From G016756615 sp035556195 (GTDB taxonomy: Bacteria; Pseudomonadota; Alphaproteobacteria; Rhizobiales; Rhizobiaceae), in contig DATMFK010000010.1 of NCBI GenBank assembly GCA_035556195.1, forward strand, positions 321,565 through 385,564: a DNA stretch of 64,000 bases, in the 5' to 3' direction. The translations under genes and the position numbers were made by a program. This document shows, in pieces, positions 39,743 to 49,523 of the stretch. The notes beneath the pieces were generated by a model that saw only the letters and a list, made by a program, of their open reading frames with translations, was not told the origin of the DNA and ran no database searches. Position 1 is the stretch's first letter. Each line of letters begins with the position of its first letter.

Positions 39743-40702
39743 ATGGCCATCGAGTTGAAGTCGACATCATCCGAGCCGCTGCCGGCCTTGAGCGAGAAGC
39801 ACCGGGATCCGCTGCTTTACCCGGCGGGTGTGGCGTATATGGACGGTCAGTACCTCCCGATCTCGGAAGCCAAGATCTCGGTTCTCGACTGGGGGCTGCT
39901 CCACTCCGACGCGACCTACGACACGGTCCATGTCTGGAACGGCCGCTTCTTCAGGCTCGATCTGCATCTCGATCGCTTCTTTGCGAGCGTCGAGCGGCTG
40001 CGCCTGAAGGTGCCCTATAGCCGCGACCAGGTCGCCGCGATCCTCTCCAATTGCGTCGCGTTGTCAGGACACAGGGCGGCTTATGTCGAGATGATCTGCA
40101 CCCGGGGGACCTCACCGACCTTCAGCCGCGACCCGCGCAACGCGATCAACCGCTTCATCGCCTTTGTGATCCCGTTCGGCTCGATCGCGAATGAGGAGCA
40201 GATGAAGCGCGGCCTCGCTCTCGTCGTCAGCGAAGTCGTGCGCATATCGCCGAAATCCGTGGATCCGCATGTCAAGAATTATCATTGGCTCGACCTCGTG
40301 GGCGGGCTGTTCGAGGCATATGACAGAAACGCCGAGAATGCGGTGCTCCTCGACACCAATGGGAACGTCGCGGAAGGGCCCGGCTTCAACCTGTTCGTGG
40401 TCAAGGACGGAGGACTGAAGACACCGGCGTCCGGAGTGCTGCTGGGGATCACCCGGCAAACGGTGTTCGATCTCTGCGGGGAGATCGGCATCGACTGTGC
40501 GGCGACGGACGTCGCGGTGAGCGAGCTCGCCAATGCGGACGAAGTGTTCATCACCTCGACCGCCGGAGGCATCATGCCGGTCACCCGCGTCGATGGAGCG
40601 CCTGTCGGTTCGGGCCGGCCGGGACCGATCACGACACGGCTGCTCCAGCTCTACTGGGAAAAGCACGACGATCCGGCCTGGACCACGCCCGTCGCCTATT
40701 AG
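39743..40702 (+). CDS. Fold-type IV aminotransferase, probable (R)-selective amine transaminase
   Basis: A 319-residue PLP enzyme of aminotransferase class IV. The catalytic lysine is in HVKNYHWLDLV and the PLP phosphate cup in EGPGFNLFVVKDG. The N-terminal block YPAGVAYMDGQYLP, then LDWGLLHSDATYDTVHVWNGRFFRLD and the C-terminal TTPVAY closely resemble (R)-amine:pyruvate transaminases rather than BCAT or D-alanine transaminase, as far as I can judge from memory. It would move the amino group of an (R)-amine to pyruvate. ATG 39743 has GGGGG about 5 nt upstream. It is probably co-transcribed with the racemase gene. Confidence 0.85.
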   Translation: MAIELKSTSSEPLPALSEKHRDPLLYPAGVAYMDGQYLPISEAKISVLDWGLLHSDATYDTVHVWNGRFFRLDLHLDRFFASVERLRLKVPYSRDQVAAILSNCVALSGHRAAYVEMICTRGTSPTFSRDPRNAINRFIAFVIPFGSIANEEQMKRGLALVVSEVVRISPKSVDPHVKNYHWLDLVGGLFEAYDRNAENAVLLDTNGNVAEGPGFNLFVVKDGGLKTPASGVLLGITRQTVFDLCGEIGIDCAATDVAVSELANADEVFITSTAGGIMPVTRVDGAPVGSGRPGPITTRLLQLYWEKHDDPAWTTPVAY

Positions 40703-40852
40703 CCCGGAGGCGCTCATACCAACGGTCAGCATTGTTGACCGTTGGAGCGCGCGACCGCGCGCCGCGCCCGTTGGAGCGAAAGCCAAGCGGCCCGGCTGGG
40801 CCGCGCCGGCGACTGAGGCGCCCTGGATGTGCCAACGTCCAGGGCCAAGGTA

Positions 40853-41575
40853 TTACGTCCGCAGCTCCGTTGCGCCGTTCCACAGCAAGCGTCCCGCGCG
40901 CGTCAGGACGGTGGCGATCGCCTCTTTTGCATCGCAGGGATGCTGGAGCGTCAGGCACTGGTTGAGCCAGGCGCCCTCGATCAGGGTGGCGGCACTCGTG
41001 GCCAGATGATTGACCGAAATACCCTTCCTCAGGCGCATTCCGAAGTGGTCGATTGCCCCCGCGAAGAGCTGCTCGAGCTTTTGGACCCACTGAACGAACT
41101 CGTCAACGCTCGGCCCGCTGACCCGCTCGCTCCAGATCCCATACGGCACGGCGCTGAGCCACAGCGCCCACAAGAAGGCGTAGTTCACCGCTGGTTCGGC
41201 CGCGTGTCTTGGCCCGCGCGCCGATTCCGCCGCGAACAACGCGTCGATCCATGCGTCGGGCGATTGAAATGCACTGGGACTCGGATATTCGATCATCTCG
41301 ATCCACTCTGCCGCGTTGAGGGCGAGTTTCATCGTCTCGGCCTGGAAAACCGCCTGGCTGCCGAACAGGTTCGTCACGGCGCCGCGTGTCTTGCCGTCAC
41401 GGGCGGCGACAGCCGCGGCATCGAGACGGCCGAAGGGCCCGACGGCGATGGCGTTGTCGTCGAGGGCCTTCGAGTCCTTCTCGATCTGCTGGAGCACCGC
41501 CAGCTCGCCGATTTCGACATAACGACGACGAGCCTCCGGCTGCGACAGCTTCGATCGCGATCTTTTCTTTCTCAA
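40853..41575 (-). CDS. TetR-like transcriptional regulator
   Basis: A 240-residue protein. Its N-terminal HTH is weakly conserved (AAAVAARDGKTRGAVTNLFGSQAVFQAETMKLAL), and the C-terminal part is helical as in TetR ligand domains. The basic start MRKKRSRSKLSQPEARRRY may add DNA contacts. It is divergent from the crystallin-metzincin gene, and two near-identical 16-bp sites flank the promoter in between. It very likely controls that gene and itself. Confidence 0.75.
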   Translation of the reverse strand: MRKKRSRSKLSQPEARRRYVEIGELAVLQQIEKDSKALDDNAIAVGPFGRLDAAAVAARDGKTRGAVTNLFGSQAVFQAETMKLALNAAEWIEMIEYPSPSAFQSPDAWIDALFAAESARGPRHAAEPAVNYAFLWALWLSAVPYGIWSERVSGPSVDEFVQWVQKLEQLFAGAIDHFGMRLRKGISVNHLATSAATLIEGAWLNQCLTLQHPCDAKEAIATVLTRAGRLLWNGATELRT

Positions 41576-41589
41576 GGGCTTTCTCTCCG

Positions 41590-41605
41590 TACATACCGTT
41601 CGTAC
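41590..41605. promoter_or_regulatory. Operator site 1 (TetR-type, TACRTACCGTYYGTAC)
   Basis: TACATACCGTTCGTAC lies just upstream of the -35 hexamer of the rightward promoter and 15-30 nt from the TetR start codon. It matches site 2 at 41645 in 13 of 16 bases and is partly palindromic (GTAC..ACCGT..GTAC). Confidence 0.6.
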
Positions 41606-41609
41606 CTAA

Positions 41610-41638
41610 TTGACTCCGTTAGCAAAAGCAAATATAAA
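41610..41638 (+). promoter_or_regulatory. Near-consensus sigma-70 promoter
   Basis: -35 TTGACT (41610-41615), a 17-bp spacer, then -10 TATAAA (41633-41638). It points toward the crystallin-metzincin gene with a start point near 41645, inside operator site 2. This is the best promoter in the window. Confidence 0.7.
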
Positions 41639-41644
41639 TGAGGA

Positions 41645-41660
41645 TACGTACCGTCTGTAC
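41645..41660. promoter_or_regulatory. Operator site 2 (TetR-type, TACRTACCGTYYGTAC)
   Basis: TACGTACCGTCTGTAC covers the expected transcription start of the rightward promoter and lies 55 bp from site 1. Binding here would block initiation, and two bound sites would bracket the promoter. Confidence 0.6.
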
Positions 41661-41840
41661 GCAGAACTCGATGAATGCGAGGCAACATGCCCGCCTGCGA
41701 CACTCGACGGCCCGGAAATGCGGCCCCCGATCGCTCTGCGAGCGACCGGCGTCGCGGCAGCCCCTCAGACACCCAACCAGGCATCGGCCGCGAGCGAAGC
41801 GGTTTCGGTTGTTCCGATGCTCGAAGAAGGAAACGACGAG

Positions 41841-42674
41841 ATGACGATCACGCTCTATGAGAACAGGAACTGGGACGGACGATCGCTGGACATCACGCGC
41901 AACTACCGCTCCCTGAAGGATACGACGCTGGGCAACCATCCCTCCTCGATCAAGATGACCGAGGTGGACGACGCGATCCTGATGTTCAACAAGGAGGACT
42001 GGAAGGGCGGCGTCATCTACTTCAGGGGCGTTCGCAACATGGCGAACCTCGGTGACCTTTCATCCGGCGGCGAACTCTTCAAGGGCAACTCGGTGACCTC
42101 GGTTCGGGTGGAGCCCTTCGAAGTGAAGCTCAACGTCACCTTCGTCACCTCGAATGGCCGCCTGCCCGGCGACTACGATGAGAGGACCCATGTCGAGGCC
42201 GCATTCGGCAAGGCGGTGCTGTTCGCCAACGACTTCTTCGATCGCGAGAAGGCGATGATCGAGATGCAGGTGGCGCGCACCTCCTTCCGGGACAAGCCGA
42301 AGAAATTCGATCTCACCCCTGCCGAGGCCGCGAGCTTCCCCGCCGACTGGACGAATCCGGGCGAGATCGACGTCGTCGTCTGCAACAGTCTCGACGGCGC
42401 TTACGGCCAGGCGAAGATGCCGTGGTGGGGCAAGGCGATGGTGGTGATGCTAAAGGACCGCAGCGTCGGCCAGGTCGCGCGGACGCTGGCGCACGAGCTG
42501 GGCCATTTTCTCGGCCTTGGCCACGGGTCGGGCGACGGGCAGGCGGCCAACATCATGACCACGTCCGACAATGGCCTCACCATCGACCAATCCGTGCTCG
42601 AACCCGAGCAGATCGAGGAGATGCAGACGAAGCTCGCAAAGAACCTCTCGCGCAAGGGCAACCGCATCGAGTGA
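41841..42674 (+). CDS. Beta/gamma-crystallin-like domain fused to metzincin-type zinc protease
   Basis: A 277-residue protein. Residues 1-95 look like a beta/gamma-crystallin (Greek-key) domain: ITLYENRNWDGRSLDIT with the second strand set IYFRGVRNMANL. Residues about 100-277 form a zinc-metalloprotease domain with HELGHFLGLGH (218-228) and a downstream NIMTTS methionine turn, the metzincin signature. AAGG lies about 10 nt before ATG 41841. From the mapped promoter the leader would be about 195 nt. There is no signal peptide, so it is cytoplasmic or exported by a non-Sec route. Target unknown; regulated by the divergent TetR gene. Confidence 0.78.
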   Translation: MTITLYENRNWDGRSLDITRNYRSLKDTTLGNHPSSIKMTEVDDAILMFNKEDWKGGVIYFRGVRNMANLGDLSSGGELFKGNSVTSVRVEPFEVKLNVTFVTSNGRLPGDYDERTHVEAAFGKAVLFANDFFDREKAMIEMQVARTSFRDKPKKFDLTPAEAASFPADWTNPGEIDVVVCNSLDGAYGQAKMPWWGKAMVVMLKDRSVGQVARTLAHELGHFLGLGHGSGDGQAANIMTTSDNGLTIDQSVLEPEQIEEMQTKLAKNLSRKGNRIE

Positions 42675-42680
42675 GGGGAG

Positions 42681-43025
42681 ATGAATGCTGCCTCGCAAGC
42701 GCCGACCGCCTCGGCCGACGCTTGCCTGGCTCGTCGACCAGTGAGCATCAGGGTTTCTCCAATGTTGACTGATTGGTCCGACACGATCGGCTACGTCGCG
42801 GCCGCGCTGGTGCTCACGACGTTCTACATGCGCTCGATGGTCGCGCTGAGGGCGTTCGGCCTGACAAGCAATATCGCTTTCGTTGCCTACGGGATCCAGG
42901 CGGATCTTCTGCCCATCATACTCCTTCACCTTGCGCTGCTGCCGTTGAACCTCATCCGCCTCGGCGAGGCGGTAGCGCACAGCGGGCGGTCTGAAGGAGA
43001 TGGCGGGGCGAAGGAGGGCTCATGA
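42681..43025 (+). CDS. Small membrane protein
   Basis: A 114-residue frame, of which the last 87 (from ATG 42762, MLTDWSDTIGYVAAALVL) are plainly a membrane protein with about three helices (VAAALVLTTFYM, AFGLTSNIAFVAYGI, LLPIILLHLALLPLNLI). It resembles short YgjV/CBU-type membrane proteins of unknown role. ATG 42681 has GAGGGGAG directly abutting it, so 42762 may be the true start. It follows the protease gene by 6 nt and is probably co-transcribed. Confidence 0.6.
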   Translation: MNAASQAPTASADACLARRPVSIRVSPMLTDWSDTIGYVAAALVLTTFYMRSMVALRAFGLTSNIAFVAYGIQADLLPIILLHLALLPLNLIRLGEAVAHSGRSEGDGGAKEGS

Positions 43026-43470
43026 GCAATTGGCATCGGCCGCGCTTCGCTCGGCGCGGGTCCGAGTAGCCATTCCGTTCCGGTTCCGCTGCCGCGACGC
43101 TTCAATCGAGTACTGCCCGGTAGGACAGGGCACTTTGGCGGGCGGAACGCAGGTCCTGCACCGTCGGCCACACGGCCGCTTGGGAACGGAATGGATACTC
43201 GGATCGACCTCGCCCTTCGGGCTCGGGTCCGAGTATGACGAATGCATGAGCGGCATCCGCTAACCACCGTGGATTGCGATTCGCATCGCCATGGAAGCTT
43301 CGTCATACTCGGACCCGAGCGAGCGAGGTTGATCCGAGTATCCATTCCGTTCCGTGGCCGCTGCCGCGACGCTGCAATCATGCGCTGAGAGTGGCATCAG
43401 TACGGGGATCTGGCCCGGTGCCTATCGCTGGCGGGGCACCTCAACGCAATTCAAGGCCCACCCCTCGCCT
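43026..43470. repeat. Composite palindrome family A, copy 1, plus a fragment
   Basis: A full copy at about 43182-43367 begins with AACGGAATGGATACTCGGAT and ends with the inverted ATCCGAGTATCCATTCCGTT. Each arm contains its own hairpin (CTCGG..CCGAG), and both carry the outward phrase TCATACTCGGACCCGAG. A truncated half copy lies at 43045-43090. No gene is seen. Further copies are at 57632-57810, 57917-58100 and 61055-61235. Confidence 0.85.
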
Positions 43471-44262
<792 letters not shown>

Positions 44263-44316
44263 CCGATCGTTCCCGTGAAGAAGGGCGTGACGCGGACCGC
44301 GTCGCGCCCGTCGCCT

Positions 44317-45576
44317 TTACTTGCCGGTTTCCTTGAACACGGCCGACGACTTCTTGATCTCCTCCCAGACAACGTCCTGGTTGGCGGTGAAGAAGTCGGA
44401 GTCCGGCGCGAACTTCGAGCCGTCCCAATGGGCGATACGCGCCTTGCCGCCGCCCTGGTGATCCTCGGGCGTCACCGTCGTCGGCGGGATCAGCCCCTCG
44501 GCCTCGAAGTTCGAGATCGAGGTCAGTCCGGCGTTCAGCCATTCGCCGGTGATCGGGCCGTCCGGCGCTTTTTCGAAGGCCTTGCGCACGCCCTCGACCA
44601 TGATCGCCGCCAGCATGACGCCGTAATTGTAGTAGGCCGTGCCGACCTTGTTTTCGGGACCGGCGCCCTTGCCAGGCCCCACGACCTCCTTGAGGATGTC
44701 CTGGATGAGCTTCGGCTCACGCCCGGAGACGCAGGGCTCGACCTTGAGCACGCCGGTGGCGGCAGCGGCGCCCACGACATCCATGTCGGACTCCGACAGC
44801 CATACGCTGGAAGAGACACGGTCCATCGGAAGCCCGTTGCGGATCGCCTCTGTCAGCGCCACCGTCTGCCCGACCCCCGCGCCCCAGAACATGGTCCAGT
44901 CCGGACGGGCGCGGCGCACCTGCGGCCAGATCGCCGACTGATCGTTGCCGGGCGGTGTGTAGGGGAAAGCGACGAGCTCATAGCCTTCCTTCTCGGCCAG
45001 CTTCTCCAGGATGGGCAGCGGCTCCTTGCCGAATGGCGTGTCGATATGGACGAAGCAGATCTTCTTGCCTTGCAGGCTGCCGCCGTCCTTCTGCTTGAAA
45101 TGGTCGATGAGGAGCGCCGCCTGCGTCCAGTAATTCGGCGAAAGCGGCAGCACGTAAGGGAAGACGGAACCGTCGGCAGCGTCGGACCGGCCCGAGAAGG
45201 CCGTGATCAGGTTGATCTTGTCTTCCAGCGCGCGCGGCACCAGCGCGCGGGCGACCGGCGTCGACAACGGATCGATCAGCACCGCGCCGCCGGCCTTGGC
45301 GCGCTCATAGGCTTCGATCGCGCGCGGCTGATCGTTGCCGTGATCCGATACATCCGCAACGATCTGGTAGCCGTTGATGCCGCCGCGGGCGTTGACAAGG
45401 CTGATATAGTCCCGCTGGCCCTGGTTGTATTCGGCGGTGACGAATGTGTAGACCTTGGTGAAGTCCTGCGGCATGGCGAACTTGATCACCTTGTCCTGGG
45501 CCGCGGCGATGCGGATCGGCATCTGCGACATCAGGGCGGCGGCGGCCGTGCCTGTCAGAAATGTCCTTCGTTCCAT
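44317..45576 (-). CDS. ABC transporter substrate-binding protein (Peripla_BP_6)
   Basis: A 419-residue exported protein. The start MERRTFLTGTAAAALMSQ has a twin-arginine-like RRTFL motif and a cleavage site near AAAQ. The mature start KVIKFAMPQDFTKVY differs from LivK and belongs to the branch found with ligase-containing operons. AGGAG lies about 10 nt before ATG 45576; the longer frame to 45624 is not needed. The ligand is unknown, but the embedded ligase suggests a carboxylic acid. Confidence 0.9.
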   Translation of the reverse strand: MERRTFLTGTAAAALMSQMPIRIAAAQDKVIKFAMPQDFTKVYTFVTAEYNQGQRDYISLVNARGGINGYQIVADVSDHGNDQPRAIEAYERAKAGGAVLIDPLSTPVARALVPRALEDKINLITAFSGRSDAADGSVFPYVLPLSPNYWTQAALLIDHFKQKDGGSLQGKKICFVHIDTPFGKEPLPILEKLAEKEGYELVAFPYTPPGNDQSAIWPQVRRARPDWTMFWGAGVGQTVALTEAIRNGLPMDRVSSSVWLSESDMDVVGAAAATGVLKVEPCVSGREPKLIQDILKEVVGPGKGAGPENKVGTAYYNYGVMLAAIMVEGVRKAFEKAPDGPITGEWLNAGLTSISNFEAEGLIPPTTVTPEDHQGGGKARIAHWDGSKFAPDSDFFTANQDVVWEEIKKSSAVFKETGK

Positions 45577-45610
45577 CGAAAAAGTTCTCCTCCACTTGTG
45601 CTTCTGTCGT

Positions 45611-46684
45611 TCAGTGCCTGGCATGACGGAACGGCCAGACCAGGAAGTAATTGCGGATGTTGGCGTATATCTTGGCCAGTCCGAGGGGCTCCCACAGCAG
45701 GAACCCGATGATCAGCGCGCCATAGAGCATCAGCGGCAGATGGGCCCTGAGGTCGGCGGAGATGGCGAGCCCCAGCGCGACCGCGAGCGAGCCGATCAGC
45801 TGGTTGATGACAATCGGCGCGAACATGATGAGCGCGGCTCCGAAGAAGGAGCCGAGCACGCTGCCCAGTCCGCCGACGATCACCATCGCGACGAGTTGGA
45901 TCGACAGTTCGAGATGGAACTGGTCGGGCGAGATGGTGCGGTAATAGCAGACCGCAAGAACGCCGCCGACCACGCCGGCGATGAAGGACGACACCCAGAA
46001 GGCGGTGAGCTTGAAGCGAAAAGTATTCACGCCGATGACCGCCGCCGCGTAGTCCTTCTCGCGCACGGCCGCCAGCGCCCGCCCGAAGCTGGATCGCTTC
46101 ACGTTCAGCATGAACAGCGTGACGATGACGCACACGGCCAATGCCACGTAGTAGCTCGGCAGGTCGCCGACGACGGGAATACCGAGGAACCTGACGCGCG
46201 GCACGGTGAGCGCGGCCTGCGTGCCGCCGCTGATCGCCGGGAACTGCACGATCACGAAGTCGACGATGTACTGCATGGCGAGCGTCGCCATGGCGAGATA
46301 GATGCCCTTCACGCGCAGCGCCGTTGCGCCGAAGACGATGCCGACTGCCGCGCTCAGGAGCCCGCCGCCGATCAACGCGATCTCGAAGGGCATGCCTGCC
46401 CGCGTCATGTGCACCGTCGTATAGGCTCCGATGCCGATCAGTGCCCCGTAGCCGAGGTGAATCTGGCCCGCCCCGCCCATCAGGAAGTTGAGCCCGAGCG
46501 CCGCCGTCGACCAGATGATCCATGGCAGCAGGTAGCCGACGAGGTGCAGCCGGTCGAGCAGGAAGGGCGCTGCAAGGGCGAACAGGAAAAGCAGGATGGC
46601 CAGGCGGCGATCGAAGGGCAGCGGCCAGATCTGCCGCTCGCTCTGGTATCTCGTGTGGCGGATGCCGGCGCGACGGAAAAACAT
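45611..46684 (-). CDS. ABC transporter permease, LivM family
   Basis: A 357-residue inner-membrane permease. LivM landmarks: MGGAGQIHLGYGALIGIGAYT near residue 70 and VGGLGSVLGSFFGAALIMF near 275; AAVREKDYAAAVIGVNTFRFKL is the ATPase-coupling region. The start shares one base with the LivH stop (TGATG), so translation is coupled. Confidence 0.93.
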   Translation of the reverse strand: MFFRRAGIRHTRYQSERQIWPLPFDRRLAILLFLFALAAPFLLDRLHLVGYLLPWIIWSTAALGLNFLMGGAGQIHLGYGALIGIGAYTTVHMTRAGMPFEIALIGGGLLSAAVGIVFGATALRVKGIYLAMATLAMQYIVDFVIVQFPAISGGTQAALTVPRVRFLGIPVVGDLPSYYVALAVCVIVTLFMLNVKRSSFGRALAAVREKDYAAAVIGVNTFRFKLTAFWVSSFIAGVVGGVLAVCYYRTISPDQFHLELSIQLVAMVIVGGLGSVLGSFFGAALIMFAPIVINQLIGSLAVALGLAISADLRAHLPLMLYGALIIGFLLWEPLGLAKIYANIRNYFLVWPFRHARH

Positions 46685-47571
46685 CAGACCCGCTCGATAT
46701 GTTCGCGGCCGAACAGACCGTAGGGACGGATAAGCAGCGTCAGCACGATGATGACCGAGGCCACCACGTCACGTGTGCCGCCGCCCACGATCGGGTCGAG
46801 GATGCCGGTGGCGAGGCTTTCGGCGAGCCCCACCACGACGCCCGCGATCAGCACGCCCGGCAGCGAATCCAGCCCACCCAGGATGGCGATCGCCAGTGCC
46901 TTGATGAGCAGGAGCGAGAGCGACCAGTCTATGCCCTGCGTCGCGCCCCACAGCACGCCCGCCGTGGTCGCCATGACGGCGGCGAGGCCCCAGGCGATCG
47001 CGATGGCGCGCTCGACCTTGATGCCGACCGACCAGGACGCCGTCTGGTCATCGGAGACCGCTCGCATGATCACGCCCAGACGCGAGTTGAAGAACAATAT
47101 GGCGAGCAGGATCAGACCGAGGGAGATGCAGCCGCCGATCAGGGTCGCTTTGTTGATGAAGATGTCGCCCAGGAAAAGCGGCGATGGCGAGATGCCGATA
47201 TCGAGCTTCTTCACCGCCGCGCCGAAGAAGCCGGGCAGCACGCCGCGCAGCATGATCTCCAGCCCGAGCGTGAGCATGATCACCATGATGATCGGCTGGC
47301 CCACCATGCGGCGAAGCGCGAAACGCTCGAGCAGCGAGCCGAAGATGAACATGACGACGAGCGCGATCGGGATCGCGAGCCACACCGGCAGGCCGACCAG
47401 CGCCGTGAAGGCCCAGGCGGCATAGCCGCCCGTCATGGCGAGCGCGCCCTGGGCCAGGTTGGCGATTCCGGAGGTCTTGTAGATGAGCACGATGCCGGCG
47501 GCGACCAGCGCGTACATCAGGCCGATGAAGATGCCGTTGATGGCGAGTTCGGCGACGAGGAGCCAGTCCAT
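46684..47571 (-). CDS. ABC transporter permease, LivH family
   Basis: A 295-residue permease. The N-terminus NGIFIGLMYALVAAGIVLIYKTSGIANLAQGALAM is the LivH signature, and ILGGLDSLPGVLIAGVVVG the C-terminal one. Start and stop share single bases with the ligase gene upstream and the LivM gene downstream (TGATG at both joints). Confidence 0.93.
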   Translation of the reverse strand: MDWLLVAELAINGIFIGLMYALVAAGIVLIYKTSGIANLAQGALAMTGGYAAWAFTALVGLPVWLAIPIALVVMFIFGSLLERFALRRMVGQPIIMVIMLTLGLEIMLRGVLPGFFGAAVKKLDIGISPSPLFLGDIFINKATLIGGCISLGLILLAILFFNSRLGVIMRAVSDDQTASWSVGIKVERAIAIAWGLAAVMATTAGVLWGATQGIDWSLSLLLIKALAIAILGGLDSLPGVLIAGVVVGLAESLATGILDPIVGGGTRDVVASVIIVLTLLIRPYGLFGREHIERV

Positions 47572-49523
47572 CAGTCACGGACCTCCCGGATCTGCAGTTC
47601 GCGCCTCAGCGTTGCGCGCGTGCCGTCCTCGTAGACGATCGGCGCATCGAAGGTGACGCTCGATTGGGTGGAATGAAGCGCCTCGATCAGCGCGGCGTAG
47701 TTCTGCTCGATGACGTTGCGGCGCAGCTTGCGGGTGCGCGTGATCTCGCCGTCGTCGGCGTCGAAATCCTTGTGCAGGTTGACGAAGCGGCGGACGCGCA
47801 GCCCCTCCGGCTGCGTCTCGTTGACGTGGCTGACTATATCCGCAACGAGGTCAAGCACTTCCGGCTTCTGCGACAGTTCCGCGTAGGAGCCATAGGTGAT
47901 CGCACGCCGCTCGGCCCAGTGGCCTACCGCCTCGTAGTCGATGCAGATGATCGCCGTCAGTTCGTCGCGCCCCGCACCCGAGATCGCGACGTTGCGGACA
48001 TACGGGCTGAACTTGATCCGGTTCTCGATGAAATTGGGAATATAGCGCTCGCCCTGCGCGGTGCGTACGACTTCGCTGACGCGGCCGAGCACGACCAGCG
48101 CGCCATCCTCCTCCAGGTAGCCCGCATCGCCGGTGCGCAGCCAGCCGTCGACGAATGCCTTGGCGCTCGCCTCCTCGTCGTCGAAATAGGCGTCGACGAC
48201 GGAGGCCGAGCGCAGCAGGATCTCGCCGCTGTCGTCGATCCTGACCTCGACGCCCGGCATGGCGCGGCCGACCGAATGGAGCTTCACATTGCCCTCCGCC
48301 TGGGCGGCCGACAGCGCGCAAGTCTCGGTTTGCCCGTAGAACTGCTTCAACTTGATTCCGAGCCCGCGGAAGAACAGGAACGTCTCCTCGCCCATCGCCT
48401 CGCCCCCCGTGAAGGCGCGTTCGGCGCGAGACAGGCCGAGGAAGTCCTTGATCGGACCATAGACGAGCAATTCACCGATGCGGTCGATCAGCTTCTCGCC
48501 CAGCGAAAGCGTCTCGCCGGCAAGGCGGCGGCGCTCGAACCGGATCGCGCGCGGCATGAAATAGTCGAAGAGCCGGCGCTTGAGCGGCGTCGAATCCGCC
48601 ATGCCGACCTGGATGCGGGTGAGCATGTTTTCCCAGGCGCGCGGGGCGGCGAGATAGAAGGTCGGCGCCACTTCGCGCAGATCGTGCAGCGCCGTCTCCT
48701 GGCGCTCGGGGATGTTGATCGTCGCCTGCAGAAGGACGCCGGCAGCGAGCGTGAAGACGAAGTCGCCAACCCAGGCCGTCGGCAGATAGGCGAAGAGTTC
48801 CTCATGCGGCTTGAAATAATGCCCGGCCGTGGCATTCAGCATGCCACTGACCACGTTTCTGTGGCGCAGCGGAATGCCCTTGGGCAGGCCGGTGGTGCCC
48901 GACGAGTAGAGCAGGACGGCAATGTCGTCGCCGCTCGCCCGACCGACCAGTTCCGCCGCCAGCCCGGGTTCGGCAGCGAGCCGGGCCTCACCATCGGCGC
49001 GGATCGTCTCGATGGATACGATGCCTGCATCGCCATAGGCGGCCATGCCTCGCCGATCGTCGAAGACGATGCGCGCCGGCTTGCCTGTGCGATTGCGCAG
49101 GTCGATCAGCTTGTCGACCTGCTCCTGGTCCTCGGCGAGCGCCAGCTTGGGGTCGCCGAAGCGCATGTAGCTGTCCAGCTGGTCGACGGGCACGTCCGGA
49201 TAGACCGGAGAAGGGAAGGCGCCGAGCGCGTTGGCCGCGAGCATCGAAAAATAGATCGAGGCGCGGTTGTCCCCCACCACGGTGAGCGCATCGCCGCGCT
49301 TCAGCCCGGCCGCCTCGAAGCCCGCGGCCAAGGCCAGCACCTCGCCCAGCACGTCGGCCCAGCTCCATTCGCGCCAGATACCATATTCGCGCTCGCGAAA
49401 CGCGACGCGCGTTCCGGCCTCGGCGGCATTGCGGGCGACGCTCGCCACCAGCGTCGCCGGATGGCCGTCCTCCCGCATCGGCCAGGTCGAGACCTTGGCG
49501 TCGATCCTGACTGGCGCATTCAT
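47571..49523 (-). CDS. AMP-dependent acyl-CoA synthetase (long-chain type) within ABC operon
   Basis: A 650-residue adenylate-forming ligase. The P-loop A3 is LLYSSGTTGLPKGIP, A5 is FYGQTETCALS, A7 is LRTGDAG and A8 is LGRVSEVVRTAQGERYIP. The end TRTRKLRRNVIEQNY holds the catalytic lysine expected of long-chain-type enzymes. All motifs are intact. It activates a carboxylic acid to its CoA ester at the membrane, probably the very acid brought in by the surrounding transporter. It overlaps the LivG gene by 4 nt and LivH by 1 nt. Confidence 0.92.
   Translation of the reverse strand: MNAPVRIDAKVSTWPMREDGHPATLVASVARNAAEAGTRVAFREREYGIWREWSWADVLGEVLALAAGFEAAGLKRGDALTVVGDNRASIYFSMLAANALGAFPSPVYPDVPVDQLDSYMRFGDPKLALAEDQEQVDKLIDLRNRTGKPARIVFDDRRGMAAYGDAGIVSIETIRADGEARLAAEPGLAAELVGRASGDDIAVLLYSSGTTGLPKGIPLRHRNVVSGMLNATAGHYFKPHEELFAYLPTAWVGDFVFTLAAGVLLQATINIPERQETALHDLREVAPTFYLAAPRAWENMLTRIQVGMADSTPLKRRLFDYFMPRAIRFERRRLAGETLSLGEKLIDRIGELLVYGPIKDFLGLSRAERAFTGGEAMGEETFLFFRGLGIKLKQFYGQTETCALSAAQAEGNVKLHSVGRAMPGVEVRIDDSGEILLRSASVVDAYFDDEEASAKAFVDGWLRTGDAGYLEEDGALVVLGRVSEVVRTAQGERYIPNFIENRIKFSPYVRNVAISGAGRDELTAIICIDYEAVGHWAERRAITYGSYAELSQKPEVLDLVADIVSHVNETQPEGLRVRRFVNLHKDFDADDGEITRTRKLRRNVIEQNYAALIEALHSTQSSVTFDAPIVYEDGTRATLRRELQIREVRD

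Noticed and set aside
41638..41844. Leader ORF ending with an ATGA overlap at the protease start
   Set aside because: Its ATG overlaps the -10 hexamer of the mapped promoter, so the transcript should begin after it; the sequence is Arg/Ser-rich and unlike a protein.
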